Shown here: piece after piece, positions 1 through 9,112 of the stretch
How the letters are laid out: each line of letters begins with the position of its first letter
How positions within the stretch are numbered: the first letter of the stretch is position 1
NCBI GenBank assembly: GCA_003151495.1
Contig: PLXR01000160.1
Location: 1 to 45,277 of the forward strand
DNA: 45,277 nucleotides
Direction of reading: 5' to 3'
From: Opitutaceae bacterium
GTDB taxonomy: Bacteria; Verrucomicrobiota; Verrucomicrobiia; Opitutales; Opitutaceae
Made by a program: the position numbers and the translations under genes
The notes under the pieces: generated by a model
What the model was told of the DNA's origin: nothing
Database searches by the model: none
Seen by the model: only the letters and a program-made list of their open reading frames with translations

Positions 1-57
1 CAAATGCATGGAGGGATGCGGCCCCCTGTCAACGGGGAGGGCCGCGGGGGCGTTGGG

Positions 58-87
58 TTGACACCCCTTCGGACGGTCACGCACTAT
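58..87 (+). promoter_or_regulatory. Candidate sigma70-type promoter for the SGNH/TPR gene
   Basis: A perfect TTGACA lies at 58-63 and a weak -10 (CACTAT, 82-87) follows after an 18-base spacer. Transcription would start around 94, only a few bases before the GTG codon at 101, so the message would be nearly leaderless. This agrees with the lack of any purine-rich ribosome site in the C-run at 91-100. The -35 box is what I see directly. Its use as a promoter is inference. Confidence 0.4.
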
Positions 88-100
88 CCGCCCCCCCGCC

Positions 101-2479
101 GTGAGCGCCGCCGCCTCCCCGACGCCTTCCAAACCAGAAAGGGCCCCGCGCGCGACGGCACGGGAGTGGACCTTCCGCATCCTGTGCCTGTTCGCGGTCC
201 CGTCGGTGCTCCTCCTCTGCCTCGAGGGCGGTCTTCGTCTCGCCGGCTTCGGCAGGTCCCTGCGGTTCCTTGTCCCGGACGACGCCCCGGGGATGATGAG
301 GACCAACCCGGACTTCGCCGCCTCGCTCCTTCCGGGGGGCTTTGACCTGAGGCCCCTCAACATCCGGGTCCCGGTGCACAAGGCGCCGAACCAGGTGCGC
401 ATCGTCGTCCTGGGCGAGTCGGCGGCGCAGGGGATACCGGTGCCGTCCTTCGCGTTCGCGGCCCAGCTCAGGGAGCAGCTGCGCTCCCGCTACCCGGGCA
501 GGGAGTTCGAGGTGATCAACACGGGGATCGTCGCCGTGAACTCCCACGTGGTCTACCAGGTCACCCGGGAGCTCGCGGGATACGAGCCCGACCTCTTTGT
601 CGTCTACATGGGCAACAACGAGGTGGTGGGGCCCTACGGCCCCGGATGCGCCTATCTCTCGGTGATGCCGCCGCTCTGGGTCATCCGGCTGAGCGTCTTC
701 GTGCGGTCCACGAGGACGGGCCAGCTGGCGACCGCGATCCTGGGCAGGCTGGCCCCCCGCGGCAGCGTCCCCGAGCAGTGGGGGGGCATGGCGATGTTCG
801 CGGGCAGCACGGTGGCCGGGGACGACCCGAGGCTCCGGGGGGTGCACCGGAACTTCGAGGCGAACCTCCGGGACATCGTCCGGGTGGCGAGCGGCGCGGG
901 GGCGAGGGTGCTCCTCTGCACCGTGGCCTCGAACATCAGCGACTCCGCGCCCTTCGTCTCGCTCCACCGGCCGGGGATGGCGGAGCCGGATCTGGAGCGC
1001 TGGCGGGCGGCCTTCGAACGCGGCAGGATCGAGTGGCTCCTGGGCGAGGACGAGGCCGCCCGGGGCGACCTGGACGAGGCCCTGCGGATCGACCCCCAGT
1101 ACGCCGACACCTCGTTCCTGCTCGGAGCGCTCGACCTCCAGGCCTCCAGAGTCGAGGACGCCAGGCGGCATCTCTTCGATGCGGAGCACTGGGACGCCCT
1201 GCGCTTCAGGCCGGACCCCCGCATCAACGAGATCATCCGGCAGGTCGCCCGGGAGAACCCCGCCAGGGCGGTCCTCCTCGACGCGGCGATGATCATGGGC
1301 TCGGACCCAGCCTCCGGGGCACGGCCCGCTGGGCGGGGGCTCTTCTTCGAGCACGTCCATTTCGACTGGGACGGGAACTACCTCATCGCGCGGGCCATGG
1401 CGGAGGGCGCTGGAAAGGCCCTCTTCCCCGGAGGGGACGGTGCCGGGAGCTGGCTCGACTCACCCGGGTGCGCCGCCGCCCTCGGATACACGGCCCACGG
1501 GCGGCTGGACGTCCTCGAGAAGATTGCAACGATCGAGCAGAACGCGCCGTTCACGAACCAGGTGACCTACCCCGAGGACCAGGCGAGGCTGGCGGGCGAG
1601 CTCGCCCAGGCGAAGCTCGACTTCGAGGACCGCGCCAAGACGAGGTCCGCGCGTGAGGTGGTCGCATCGGCCATCGCGCGGGACCCCACGAACCCGGACC
1701 TCCCGAAGATCCTGGAGGGGATCGACGACGACCTCGGGGACCTCGAGGCTGCCCTCGCCGACTCCCGGCGCTCGCAGGAGCTCCAGCCGAGGAACTTTGC
1801 GCTCGCTTCGGACGAGGCGATCAAGCTCGCCCGGCTCGGGCGCTTCGGCGAGGCGGAAAGCCTCCTGGCCAGGATCTCGAAGGGCTGCCCGCCGAGGGAC
1901 CTGGCGCTCATGGCCCCCGTCTTCGCCGACTTCTACGTGCGCACCAAGCGCTTCGACGAAGGGAGGCGCCGACTCGAGGGGATCATCGCCCTTCGGCCGT
2001 CCGACGTATCCGTGCGCCTGACGCTGGGGCGGCTGCTGCGCTTCGCCGGGGACGACAAGGAGGCCGAGCGGGCGATCCGCTCAGCCCTGGCGGTGGACCC
2101 GGGCAACCGCGGGGCGTTCGAGGCGCTGGCGAGCCTGCTGCACGACCAGGGGCGCGAGTCAGAGGTCGAGAAGGAGGGCTACGCGGCGGCCGAGCGCCAG
2201 CCCGGGAACATGGCCAACAACCTGAGGCTCGCGGTCGTGAGCAGCTCGAAGGGGGACCCCGGGCAGGCGATCCGGTTCCTCCTGCTGGCGGAGAGGTGCG
2301 GCCCGGTGAGCGCGGACATGGAGATGTACCTCGCGATGAATCTGCTAAAGCAGAAGCGGCTGGACGAGGCCCTGGTCCACGTCGGCGAGGCCAGGAGGAT
2401 CTCGCGATACGAGGGGAACCCCCAGCTCACCGAGAAGATCAACATGGCCATCGAGCGGATACGCTCACAGATGAGGTGA
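101..2479 (+). CDS. Membrane-anchored SGNH/GDSL-like hydrolase with TPR repeats
   Basis: The 792-residue protein starts at GTG 101, followed by a hydrophobic anchor at about residues 27-50. An SGNH-hydrolase fold follows. Block I is VLGESAAQG with the candidate nucleophile Ser107, block III is GNNE near residues 171-174, and block V is EHVHF with His420. Between blocks III and V, about residues 300-370, a helical TPR-like segment (ALRIDPQYADTSFLLGAL) interrupts the hydrolase fold. From about residue 500 to the end there are several TPR units, for example ALAVDPGNRGAFEALASLL. SGNH proteins of this kind commonly remove or transfer acyl groups on surface glycans. The substrate here is unknown. 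It faces the amylase-esterase gene convergently, 6 bases from stop to stop. The fold is well supported, and activity and location are inferred. Confidence 0.8.
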   Translation: MSAAASPTPSKPERAPRATAREWTFRILCLFAVPSVLLLCLEGGLRLAGFGRSLRFLVPDDAPGMMRTNPDFAASLLPGGFDLRPLNIRVPVHKAPNQVRIVVLGESAAQGIPVPSFAFAAQLREQLRSRYPGREFEVINTGIVAVNSHVVYQVTRELAGYEPDLFVVYMGNNEVVGPYGPGCAYLSVMPPLWVIRLSVFVRSTRTGQLATAILGRLAPRGSVPEQWGGMAMFAGSTVAGDDPRLRGVHRNFEANLRDIVRVASGAGARVLLCTVASNISDSAPFVSLHRPGMAEPDLERWRAAFERGRIEWLLGEDEAARGDLDEALRIDPQYADTSFLLGALDLQASRVEDARRHLFDAEHWDALRFRPDPRINEIIRQVARENPARAVLLDAAMIMGSDPASGARPAGRGLFFEHVHFDWDGNYLIARAMAEGAGKALFPGGDGAGSWLDSPGCAAALGYTAHGRLDVLEKIATIEQNAPFTNQVTYPEDQARLAGELAQAKLDFEDRAKTRSAREVVASAIARDPTNPDLPKILEGIDDDLGDLEAALADSRRSQELQPRNFALASDEAIKLARLGRFGEAESLLARISKGCPPRDLALMAPVFADFYVRTKRFDEGRRRLEGIIALRPSDVSVRLTLGRLLRFAGDDKEAERAIRSALAVDPGNRGAFEALASLLHDQGRESEVEKEGYAAAERQPGNMANNLRLAVVSSSKGDPGQAIRFLLLAERCGPVSADMEMYLAMNLLKQKRLDEALVHVGEARRISRYEGNPQLTEKINMAIERIRSQMR

Positions 2480-2491
2480 GAGGCCTCACCT
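2474..2491. other. Short hairpin spanning both stop codons of convergent genes
   Basis: AGGTGAG (2474-2480) pairs with CTCACCT (2485-2491) around an AGGC loop. The TGA of the upstream plus-strand gene (2477-2479) and the TGA of the minus-strand gene (read at 2488-2486) both lie inside the arms. No T-run follows on either strand, so it is not a canonical intrinsic terminator. It could act as a bidirectional stop or processing structure, or be chance in GC-rich DNA. Confidence 0.35.
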
Positions 2492-5400
2492 GCCCAGAAG
2501 GAACACAAGGGGCTGGTCGACCCTCCGGCTCCATGACGCCTCCGAGTGGTCGTCGCCCGGGAATTCCCTCGTCACCCAGTCCCGTCCCTCCCTGTAGCCG
2601 GCGGCCCTCATGACCGCGTCCATGCGCCCCTGGTAGGGCCCGTACCCGGCGTCGAGGGTCTTCGTGCCGCGGTCAAAATAGAGGCGGTGCGATCCGGGCG
2701 GGGGCAGGTGCTCGCGGAGGAAGTCGATGACGGCCCCGTCCGCCGCGGGCCAGTGCGTGGACACGCAGGCCGCGCCCCCGAAGACCCCGGGATACTCGGC
2801 GAGGGCGTAGGCCGAGACCAGGGCCCCCATGCTCGAGCCCATGATGAACGTGCTGCCCGCGCCGGGCGCGGTCGGGTACGTCCGGTCCACCCAGGGCTTG
2901 AGCTCCGTCACGATGAACCGCAGGTACGCGTCGGACCTCATCGGGAGGTGCTTCTGGGCGAACGTGTTGGTGACCTCGTCGATCCACGCCGCGCGGACCG
3001 CCTTCTGGGGAACGTATTCCGCCGCGCGGCCGAACCCGGAATTCCAGATGCCGACCACGATGGCGGGGCGGACCAGGTGCCGCGACAGGAGGCGCTCCAT
3101 CGCCGAGTCGACGCCCCACGGGACACCGCCGTAGCTCGTCCCTGGATCAAACAGGTTCTGTCCGTCCTGCATGTAGATGACCGGGTACCTCTTGCCGGGA
3201 TCCCTGCCAAAGCCCGGGGGCAGCCAGACATCCACCTCGCGCGCCTCCACGAGCTTGGACTCGAACCCCGGGTACCGGACAAGCCGGCCCACGGGCCGCC
3301 CGGTAACCCCGGGGGCCGAAACGACGGTGTCGCCGCTGACCGCCGTGCCCTCGCGGTCCCCTGCGAGGAGGAAATAGCGGCCCTCCAGGGCCCGGCCGGC
3401 CGCCCTCTCATCGAGCACCGGGGAGGTCGCGCCTGCCACCGGTGACCCATCGCGGTACCATTGGTAGGCGATCGGCTCGGTTCCCGTGGCCTGCGCCTCC
3501 AGGCGAAGGCGCCCGCCGGGCTCAAGCGCCACGCTGGCCGCGGGCAATCGCGTGAACCGGGGCACCTTGGCGCCCCTGATCCCGAACTCAAGGGGGCCCG
3601 GGGCCACGGTCACGCCGCCCGCCTCGGCCGAGGCTCGGTGTCCCCGAAGGTCGTCGACCGTGGCGACGAAGGTGAGGAGGTCCCCTTCCGCGAGGTCGGC
3701 CGGCGGCCTCCAGTAGACCCGGTAGGGCGGGGCGTCGTCAGTCCCGATAAGCTCGTATTGCCCGGGGCGCGAGGCGCGCTCGAGGGCGAAGGTGACCTCG
3801 GCGACGCCATCACCACCGGAGACCTCGGCGCGGATCTCCTGCCTGACGGGCAGGACGTGGCCGACAATCTCGCGGGCGGCATAGGTCATCGAGGCGCCGG
3901 CCAGGGGGGAGGCGATCGTTATGCCGGGGGCACGGCCCGGGACCGGGAGCGAGGCGGCCGCGCGCCAGACCGCGAACTGCAGGGGGTCGAGCCTCACCGC
4001 CACCCTGCCCTCGGAGTCGGCCACCAGGTCTGCCGCCCCGGGCCGGCCGGGATCGCGCGAGTCGAAGATCCTGTGCAGGGACGCGCCCGCGGGCTGGGCG
4101 GTCTGCAGGGTCACCGCAACCGAGCCCGACCTGGAGCTGTTCAGCGCAACAAGGCATTCCACGCGTTCGCCTCGCTCGACGCGCGAGAAGGCGAGGACTT
4201 CCGGCCTCCCGCTGGACCGCACGAGGAGCGATCCCCGCGAGAGGGCGGGATTGCCGGCCCGCAGGCGGCCCAGGGCGCTCACCAAGCGGTAGATCGGATG
4301 ACCCTCGTCGAACTTGTCGTCGGCACCCGTCCGGCTCGTTCCCAGGAGCGCAAGCTTCCGGAACGGGGGGGCGCTGGAGGCGAACATGTCCTCCCGGGCC
4401 GCCTGGTCCTTGCCGAACCCGGTCATGCCCTGTTCGTCTCCGTAGTAGAGGACGGGCTGGCCCCGGGCAAGGTAGAGGAGCCCGTGGCCCAGCTCGTCCA
4501 TCCGCAGCAGGTCCTCGGCCCCCGCGCCCGGATTGTCCGCCTTCAGGAAACCGCCGAACCTGCCGTCGTCGTGGTTGCTGATGAACGTCGGCAGCATGTT
4601 GGCGTTCCGGTCGGGGCCCGTGTAGAGGTCGTCGCGGTCGAAGAGGTCCGCCATGACCGACGAGCCCAGCCCGCGGGAGACGAAGTCGCGGGCCGACACG
4701 TAGAAGCCGAAGTCCAGGGAGGCCTCGAGGGTCCCCGTCGTCGCAAACTCGCTCATGAGCGCCGCGTCGCCCGTCGGGTTCCCGACCTCCCCGAACATGA
4801 AGAAGCCCGGGCGGCCCGCCTTGTGCGCCGCCTCGCGGACCGCCGGCGCGAAGGCCTGCCAGAACTCGAGGTTCACGTGCTTCACGGTGTCGATCCGGTA
4901 TCCGTCTATCCCGAATTCCCTGACCCAGCGGCTGTACACGTCGATGAAGCCGAGGACCACGCGCGGGTGCTCGGTGAACACGTCGTCGAGACCCGAGAAG
5001 TCCCCGTAGACGGAACTCTCTCCGGTCCAGACGCTGTTCCCGCGGTTGTGGTAGAGCGTAAGGTCGTTGAGCCACTCCGGGGCCTTCGCGTGCTCGTCCC
5101 CGGGGGCGACGTACGGGATGTGCGGGAAGCTCTTCTCCACCGACAACCTGGGAAACAGGTCGGGCGAGTTCAGCCCGTTGTAGGCGACCGCGTGGTCGTC
5201 GAAGGCCCGGGCCGCCTCGTCCCGGTAAGGGAAGCGCGCGTGGTCGAGATATTCCTCGCCGCCGTCCCGGTACCTCACCACGTCCGCCGTGTGGTTCACG
5301 ACGATGTCCAGGTACACCTTGAGCCCCCGGGCGTGCGCCTGCTCCACGAACTCCCGGAAGTCCGCCTCCGTCCCCAGGTGGGGGTCGATCCGGGTGAAGT

Positions 5401-5770
5401 CGAGGATCCAGTACCCGTGGTAGCCCGCACTCCCCGCCTGGACGGCCCGGTTGACGAAGGGGGGCGTGATCCAGACGGCCGTGGCCCCCGTTCCCCTTAT
5501 GTAGTCCAGCCTGCCGGTCAGGCCCCGGAGGTCGCCGCCGTGGAAGTGCGAGATCGCCGTGGGGTCGAAGCCGTTCGTGTCCCGCCCGCCGCCGAGGCCG
5601 CCGGTGTCGTTCGAGGGGTCGCCGTTCGCGAAGCGGTCCGTGAGGACGAAGTAGAAGACCTGGCCGCCGCCCGGGTGGTCGTAGCGCGGCACGCTCACCA
5701 GCGGCGGCGCGGCGTGTAGTGAAATTGCAAATACGGCTAGCAGCGCCGCGCGCACGGTTGGGGCGTTCAT
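2486..5770 (-). CDS. Secreted alpha-amylase (GH13) fused to an esterase-like alpha/beta-hydrolase
   Basis: The chosen ATG at 5770 opens a typical signal peptide (MNAPTVRAALLAVFAISLHA, then APP). A further upstream in-frame start at 5881 would bury this signal and is rejected. Residues about 35-600 form a GH13 amylase with all four conserved regions: DIVVNH (155-160), GYRIDTVKH with nucleophile Asp294, acid/base Glu328 in FGEVGN, and NHDD (His400, Asp401). Two beta-rich Ig-like segments follow at about 640-850, one containing the YQWYRDG motif of Ig repeats. The last 230 or so residues are an enterochelin-esterase-like domain with nucleophile elbow GSSMG (Ser980) and a late His in GDDHSE (about 1075). 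The amylase should hydrolyse alpha-1,4-glucans outside the cytoplasm. The esterase substrate is unknown. It is divergent from the TonB receptor and fits the neighbouring malQ and transporter. Confidence 0.93.
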   Translation of the reverse strand: MNAPTVRAALLAVFAISLHAAPPLVSVPRYDHPGGGQVFYFVLTDRFANGDPSNDTGGLGGGRDTNGFDPTAISHFHGGDLRGLTGRLDYIRGTGATAVWITPPFVNRAVQAGSAGYHGYWILDFTRIDPHLGTEADFREFVEQAHARGLKVYLDIVVNHTADVVRYRDGGEEYLDHARFPYRDEAARAFDDHAVAYNGLNSPDLFPRLSVEKSFPHIPYVAPGDEHAKAPEWLNDLTLYHNRGNSVWTGESSVYGDFSGLDDVFTEHPRVVLGFIDVYSRWVREFGIDGYRIDTVKHVNLEFWQAFAPAVREAAHKAGRPGFFMFGEVGNPTGDAALMSEFATTGTLEASLDFGFYVSARDFVSRGLGSSVMADLFDRDDLYTGPDRNANMLPTFISNHDDGRFGGFLKADNPGAGAEDLLRMDELGHGLLYLARGQPVLYYGDEQGMTGFGKDQAAREDMFASSAPPFRKLALLGTSRTGADDKFDEGHPIYRLVSALGRLRAGNPALSRGSLLVRSSGRPEVLAFSRVERGERVECLVALNSSRSGSVAVTLQTAQPAGASLHRIFDSRDPGRPGAADLVADSEGRVAVRLDPLQFAVWRAAASLPVPGRAPGITIASPLAGASMTYAAREIVGHVLPVRQEIRAEVSGGDGVAEVTFALERASRPGQYELIGTDDAPPYRVYWRPPADLAEGDLLTFVATVDDLRGHRASAEAGGVTVAPGPLEFGIRGAKVPRFTRLPAASVALEPGGRLRLEAQATGTEPIAYQWYRDGSPVAGATSPVLDERAAGRALEGRYFLLAGDREGTAVSGDTVVSAPGVTGRPVGRLVRYPGFESKLVEAREVDVWLPPGFGRDPGKRYPVIYMQDGQNLFDPGTSYGGVPWGVDSAMERLLSRHLVRPAIVVGIWNSGFGRAAEYVPQKAVRAAWIDEVTNTFAQKHLPMRSDAYLRFIVTELKPWVDRTYPTAPGAGSTFIMGSSMGALVSAYALAEYPGVFGGAACVSTHWPAADGAVIDFLREHLPPPGSHRLYFDRGTKTLDAGYGPYQGRMDAVMRAAGYREGRDWVTREFPGDDHSEASWSRRVDQPLVFLLGR

Positions 5771-6084
5771 CTTCAGGCCGGGCGACACTACTCCCGGGCC
5801 TTCCCGGGGGTCAAAAGACCGCGGCAGGAGAATTCTTTCATGGACCGGACAAAACCTAGGTCCCTGCGCGCCGGCCGGCACCCGATCTAAGAGATATCCG
5901 ACTCATCTCGGTTTTCTCCCGGGTTTGGCCGTCGCTAAAACGGCGGGTTCCGGGCGACATTTCTCCCCGCAGAGCACCCCGCAGGGCGCACGGGCGCATT
6001 CCACCCCGGCACCCCGTCCCCATAGAATCACCCTAACACAACCCAAAAAACGTCAAGCAACGCCAGGACAACACCAAGACAGTC
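5771..6084. promoter_or_regulatory. Divergent regulatory region between amylase and TonB receptor
   Basis: This 314-base gap has no convincing gene and must carry the promoters of both flanking genes. Visible structures are: (i) a CCCGGG-CCTT-CCCGGG hairpin at 5793-5808 in the amylase leader; (ii) GAGAT at 5891-5895 and ATCTC at 5905-5909, an inverted repeat with a 9-base gap; (iii) GCCGT at 5928-5932 and ACGGC at 5940-5944, an inverted repeat with a 7-base gap surrounding CGCTAAA, a plausible operator; (iv) TAGAAT at 6023-6028, a possible -10 box for the receptor with only a poor -35. On the minus strand TTGACC (complement of 5810-5815) could be a -35 for the amylase. None is proven. Confidence 0.4.
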
Positions 6085-8889
6085 ATGAACGTTACACACC
6101 AGATACCCAAAGCAGGCGCGCTCCGGCTCCGACCGGTCGCCATGGCCCTGCTCTCGATCGCCGCGACCCAGCTGGCCTTCGCGCAGGCCGCATCCACCAC
6201 CACCACGACCACTACCACGACGGCGGCCCCCGCCCCGAAGGATGACGTATACGTCATGAACCAGTTCACCGTCCAGGGATCCTTTGCGGGGAGCCTTGAG
6301 ATGGCGGCCCAGGAGAAGGAGAACTCGGTGGCCATCGTGGAGGTGATAGCGCCCGAGGACATCGGCAAGTTGCCCGACATCAGCATCGCCGACTCCCTCA
6401 CCCGACTCACGGGCCTCACGAGCCAGCGCACCAACGGCCGCAACCAGGGAATAGCCATCCGCGGCCTCAATCCCGACTTCAGCGTCGGCACGCTCGACGG
6501 AATCGAGCAGGTCTCGACGAACGACAACCGCGGGATCGAGTTTGACCAGTACCCCGCCGAGCTCGTCTCCGGGGTGACGGTCTACAAGACCGGGCAGGCC
6601 GACATGGTGGGCGGCATCGCGGGCACGATCGACCTGAAGACCACGAATCCCCTGAGCATCGACCACCGGGTCATCGCGGTGAGCGCGTTCTACAACTGGA
6701 CGCAGTACAAGGAGCTCACCCCGGGCCTCAAGAAGGCCGACAGCGAGAACTTCACCGCGTCCTACGTCGACCAGTTCGACGACGGGAAGGTGGGCCTCGT
6801 CCTCGGGTTCTCCCACACGAACACGCCGTTTGAGGGCGAGCAGTTCCAGGCGTGGGGCTATCCGACGGATTCAAACGGCAATTTCGTGCTGGGCGGCACG
6901 AAGAGCTACGTCCGCTCCAGCTACCTCAAGCGCGACGCCTTCATCGCCGTGCTCGAGAACAAGCCCAACGACAACATCCACAGCAAGCTCGACATCTTCC
7001 ACACGAACTTCACCGAGAACCAGCTCCTGAGAGGCATGGAGATCCCGCTGGCCTTCTGGAGCAGCGCGCAGCTGCAGCCGGGCTACACCGTCACGAACGG
7101 CCTGGCCACCTCGGAGACCCTCAAGAACGTCCAGCCCGTGGTCAGGAATGATACGTTCCTGCGGAAGGACAACCTGAGCGCCTTCATCTGGAACCTCGAC
7201 GTGGCGCAGAAGTCGGACTGGCCGGTGACCTTCACCTCGGGCTATTCCACCGTGAAGCGCAACGACGAGAACCTCGAGACCTACTCGGGCCTCGGCTTCG
7301 CCGGGGGAGCGACAAACCCCGACACCGTCACCATCACGACGACGGCCGGCCAGATCCCGAACATCCAGTCCAACACGGACTACACGAACACGAGCCTCTT
7401 CACCCTCACCGACCCCCAGGGCTGGGGCACCGGGACGCTTCCCGTGACGGGCATGGAGGGCTACCTCAAGTACTTCCAGGAGCGCGACGACCTGGCTGCG
7501 TTCAAGCTGATCACGAAGCACGTGCTGGACGCCTCCATCTTCAAGGACGTCGAGGTCGGCGTGAGCTACACGGACCGCTACAAGGGCGCCGGCCAGTTCC
7601 CGAGCGGCTACCTCGCCAACGCCAACGGCCAGCCGCACGCACCGCTGCCCAAGATCGTGGGCACCACGGACCTGAGCTACCTCGGCAACCTCAAGATCTA
7701 CGCGTACGACCCCAATGCGGCCTACAACAGCGGCCTGTACACGTTCGTCCCGAACCCGAACCCGGGAGACTTCCTGCCCGACAGGTTCAACGTGTGGGAG
7801 GACATCACCCGCCCGTTCGTGCAGTTTGACCTGAAGGGCGCCCTGGGCGACATCCCCTTTGACGGGAACATCGGCGTCGTGGCGGACCTCGCCCACCAGC
7901 ATGCGACCGGCTACTCCGGGAACGGCGGGGCGACTCTGTACCCCGTCAGCGGCGGCGCATCCTATGCGGACATCCTTCCTAGCCTGAACCTCATATTCAG
8001 GCCCGCCACCCACACGGACATCCGGTTCAGCGTCAGCCGCGAGGAGGCAAGGCCGCGCATGTACGACATGAGGGCGTCACGCTCGTATTCGTACAACGCC
8101 ACGCTGGCCAGCTCCAACACCCTCAGCCCCTGGAGCGGCACCAGCGGCAACCCGGGCATCAAGCCCTGGATCGCCGACTCGGTTGACCTCTCGCTCGAGC
8201 ACTACTTCGCGAAGGGCGGCGGCTATGTCTCCATCGCCGTCTTCGAGAAGAAGCTCCTGAGCTACATCTACCAGCAGAGCACCGTGACCAACTACGCGGG
8301 CTACCCCTACACGTCACCGCAGGCTCCTGTCCAGAACCTGGGCTTCTCCAACACGCCGGTCAACGGCCAAGGCGGCACCCTGAGCGGCGTGGAGGGAACG
8401 CTGCAGATCACGAGCGATGTGCTGACCAACGGCGGGGTCAAGGGCTTCGGCCTGGTCGCAGGCGGCGCGATCACCGACAGCCAGATCCAGCCCTGGGGCC
8501 CCGGCAACGGCACCGCCCCTCTCGACGGCCTCTCAAAGAAGGTCGCAAGCCTGACCCTCTACTACGAGAGCCACGGATTCGCGGCCCGCATCAGCGGGAC
8601 CTATCGCTCGGCAACGAGGGAATACCTCACGACCTTCGGGGCGCCGAACATCAGGGGTTACGAGACGAACGGTGACGGATTCACGATCTCGCTCCCGGAG
8701 AAGATCATCGACGCCCAGGTGAGCTATTCGTTCAAGTCCGGAGCCCTCAAGGGAATGAGCGTCTACCTGCAGGCGTACAACCTCAACGACGAGCCCCTGG
8801 TCACCTACAACAACGGCGACCCGCGCCAGCTGATCAACTACCAGAAGTACGGCGCCTCCTACTCGTCGGGCATCTCCTACAGGTTCTAA
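6085..8889 (+). CDS. TonB-dependent outer-membrane receptor, probably for maltooligosaccharides
   Basis: This is a 934-residue receptor of the Caulobacter-type family (long plug, 22-strand barrel). A signal peptide ends near QLAFAQA (about residue 35), followed by a low-complexity run of nine threonines and a Pro/Ala stretch. The candidate TonB box is around YVMNQFTVQG. The plug holds family hallmarks VIAPEDIGKLPDISIADSL, then QGIAIRGLNPDFS, and FDQYPAELVSGVTVYKT. The barrel ends in the expected aromatic residue (ISYRF). There is no Shine-Dalgarno site before ATG 6085. A strong terminator follows at 8934. Substrate specificity is inferred from the flanking amylase, malQ and sugar symporter. 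No SusD-like lipoprotein accompanies it, as is usual for this receptor class outside Bacteroidota. Confidence 0.93.
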   Translation: MNVTHQIPKAGALRLRPVAMALLSIAATQLAFAQAASTTTTTTTTTAAPAPKDDVYVMNQFTVQGSFAGSLEMAAQEKENSVAIVEVIAPEDIGKLPDISIADSLTRLTGLTSQRTNGRNQGIAIRGLNPDFSVGTLDGIEQVSTNDNRGIEFDQYPAELVSGVTVYKTGQADMVGGIAGTIDLKTTNPLSIDHRVIAVSAFYNWTQYKELTPGLKKADSENFTASYVDQFDDGKVGLVLGFSHTNTPFEGEQFQAWGYPTDSNGNFVLGGTKSYVRSSYLKRDAFIAVLENKPNDNIHSKLDIFHTNFTENQLLRGMEIPLAFWSSAQLQPGYTVTNGLATSETLKNVQPVVRNDTFLRKDNLSAFIWNLDVAQKSDWPVTFTSGYSTVKRNDENLETYSGLGFAGGATNPDTVTITTTAGQIPNIQSNTDYTNTSLFTLTDPQGWGTGTLPVTGMEGYLKYFQERDDLAAFKLITKHVLDASIFKDVEVGVSYTDRYKGAGQFPSGYLANANGQPHAPLPKIVGTTDLSYLGNLKIYAYDPNAAYNSGLYTFVPNPNPGDFLPDRFNVWEDITRPFVQFDLKGALGDIPFDGNIGVVADLAHQHATGYSGNGGATLYPVSGGASYADILPSLNLIFRPATHTDIRFSVSREEARPRMYDMRASRSYSYNATLASSNTLSPWSGTSGNPGIKPWIADSVDLSLEHYFAKGGGYVSIAVFEKKLLSYIYQQSTVTNYAGYPYTSPQAPVQNLGFSNTPVNGQGGTLSGVEGTLQITSDVLTNGGVKGFGLVAGGAITDSQIQPWGPGNGTAPLDGLSKKVASLTLYYESHGFAARISGTYRSATREYLTTFGAPNIRGYETNGDGFTISLPEKIIDAQVSYSFKSGALKGMSVYLQAYNLNDEPLVTYNNGDPRQLINYQKYGASYSSGISYRF

Positions 8890-8933
8890 CGGAAAACTGA
8901 AGACGGGCCTGCCGGCAGGCAGCCCAGCAACCA

Positions 8934-8970
8934 AGCGGCCACCGGGTTCAATCTGGTGGCCGCTTTTTCT
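8934..8970 (+). terminator. Rho-independent terminator after the TonB receptor gene
   Basis: A perfect 10-base-pair stem is formed by AGCGGCCACC (8934-8943) and GGTGGCCGCT (8955-8964) around an 11-base loop. It is followed directly by a T-run (8964-8968, then CT). It lies 44 bases after the receptor stop and separates that transcript from malQ. It is the clearest intrinsic terminator in the window. Confidence 0.92.
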
Positions 8971-9112
8971 AACTGCGGGCGGATCCCGTCGCGTCGCACC
9001 CGTCCCCCCATTCCCGCGAGCCTCCCCGAACCCAAAACCCGCGGCCTCGCGCCGCCCGGCCCCGGCGCTCCCGGTGACCCGGATCCCTCCACACTCACGA
9101 AAACCCACCGAG

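Noticed and set aside
77..1360. Long open frame on the minus strand opposite the SGNH/TPR gene
   Set aside because: Low-complexity Arg/Pro/Gly-rich product without domain, typical of antisense frames in GC-rich DNA. The plus frame has clear motifs.
3461..5719. 752-residue plus-strand frame opposite the amylase gene
   Set aside because: Product is an Arg/Val/Glu-rich shadow of the GH13 coding strand with no domain. All four amylase regions are on the other strand.
5771..5881. 37-residue N-terminal extension of the amylase
   Set aside because: Would place a Pro/Arg-rich segment before a standard signal peptide. ATG 5770 is a better start.
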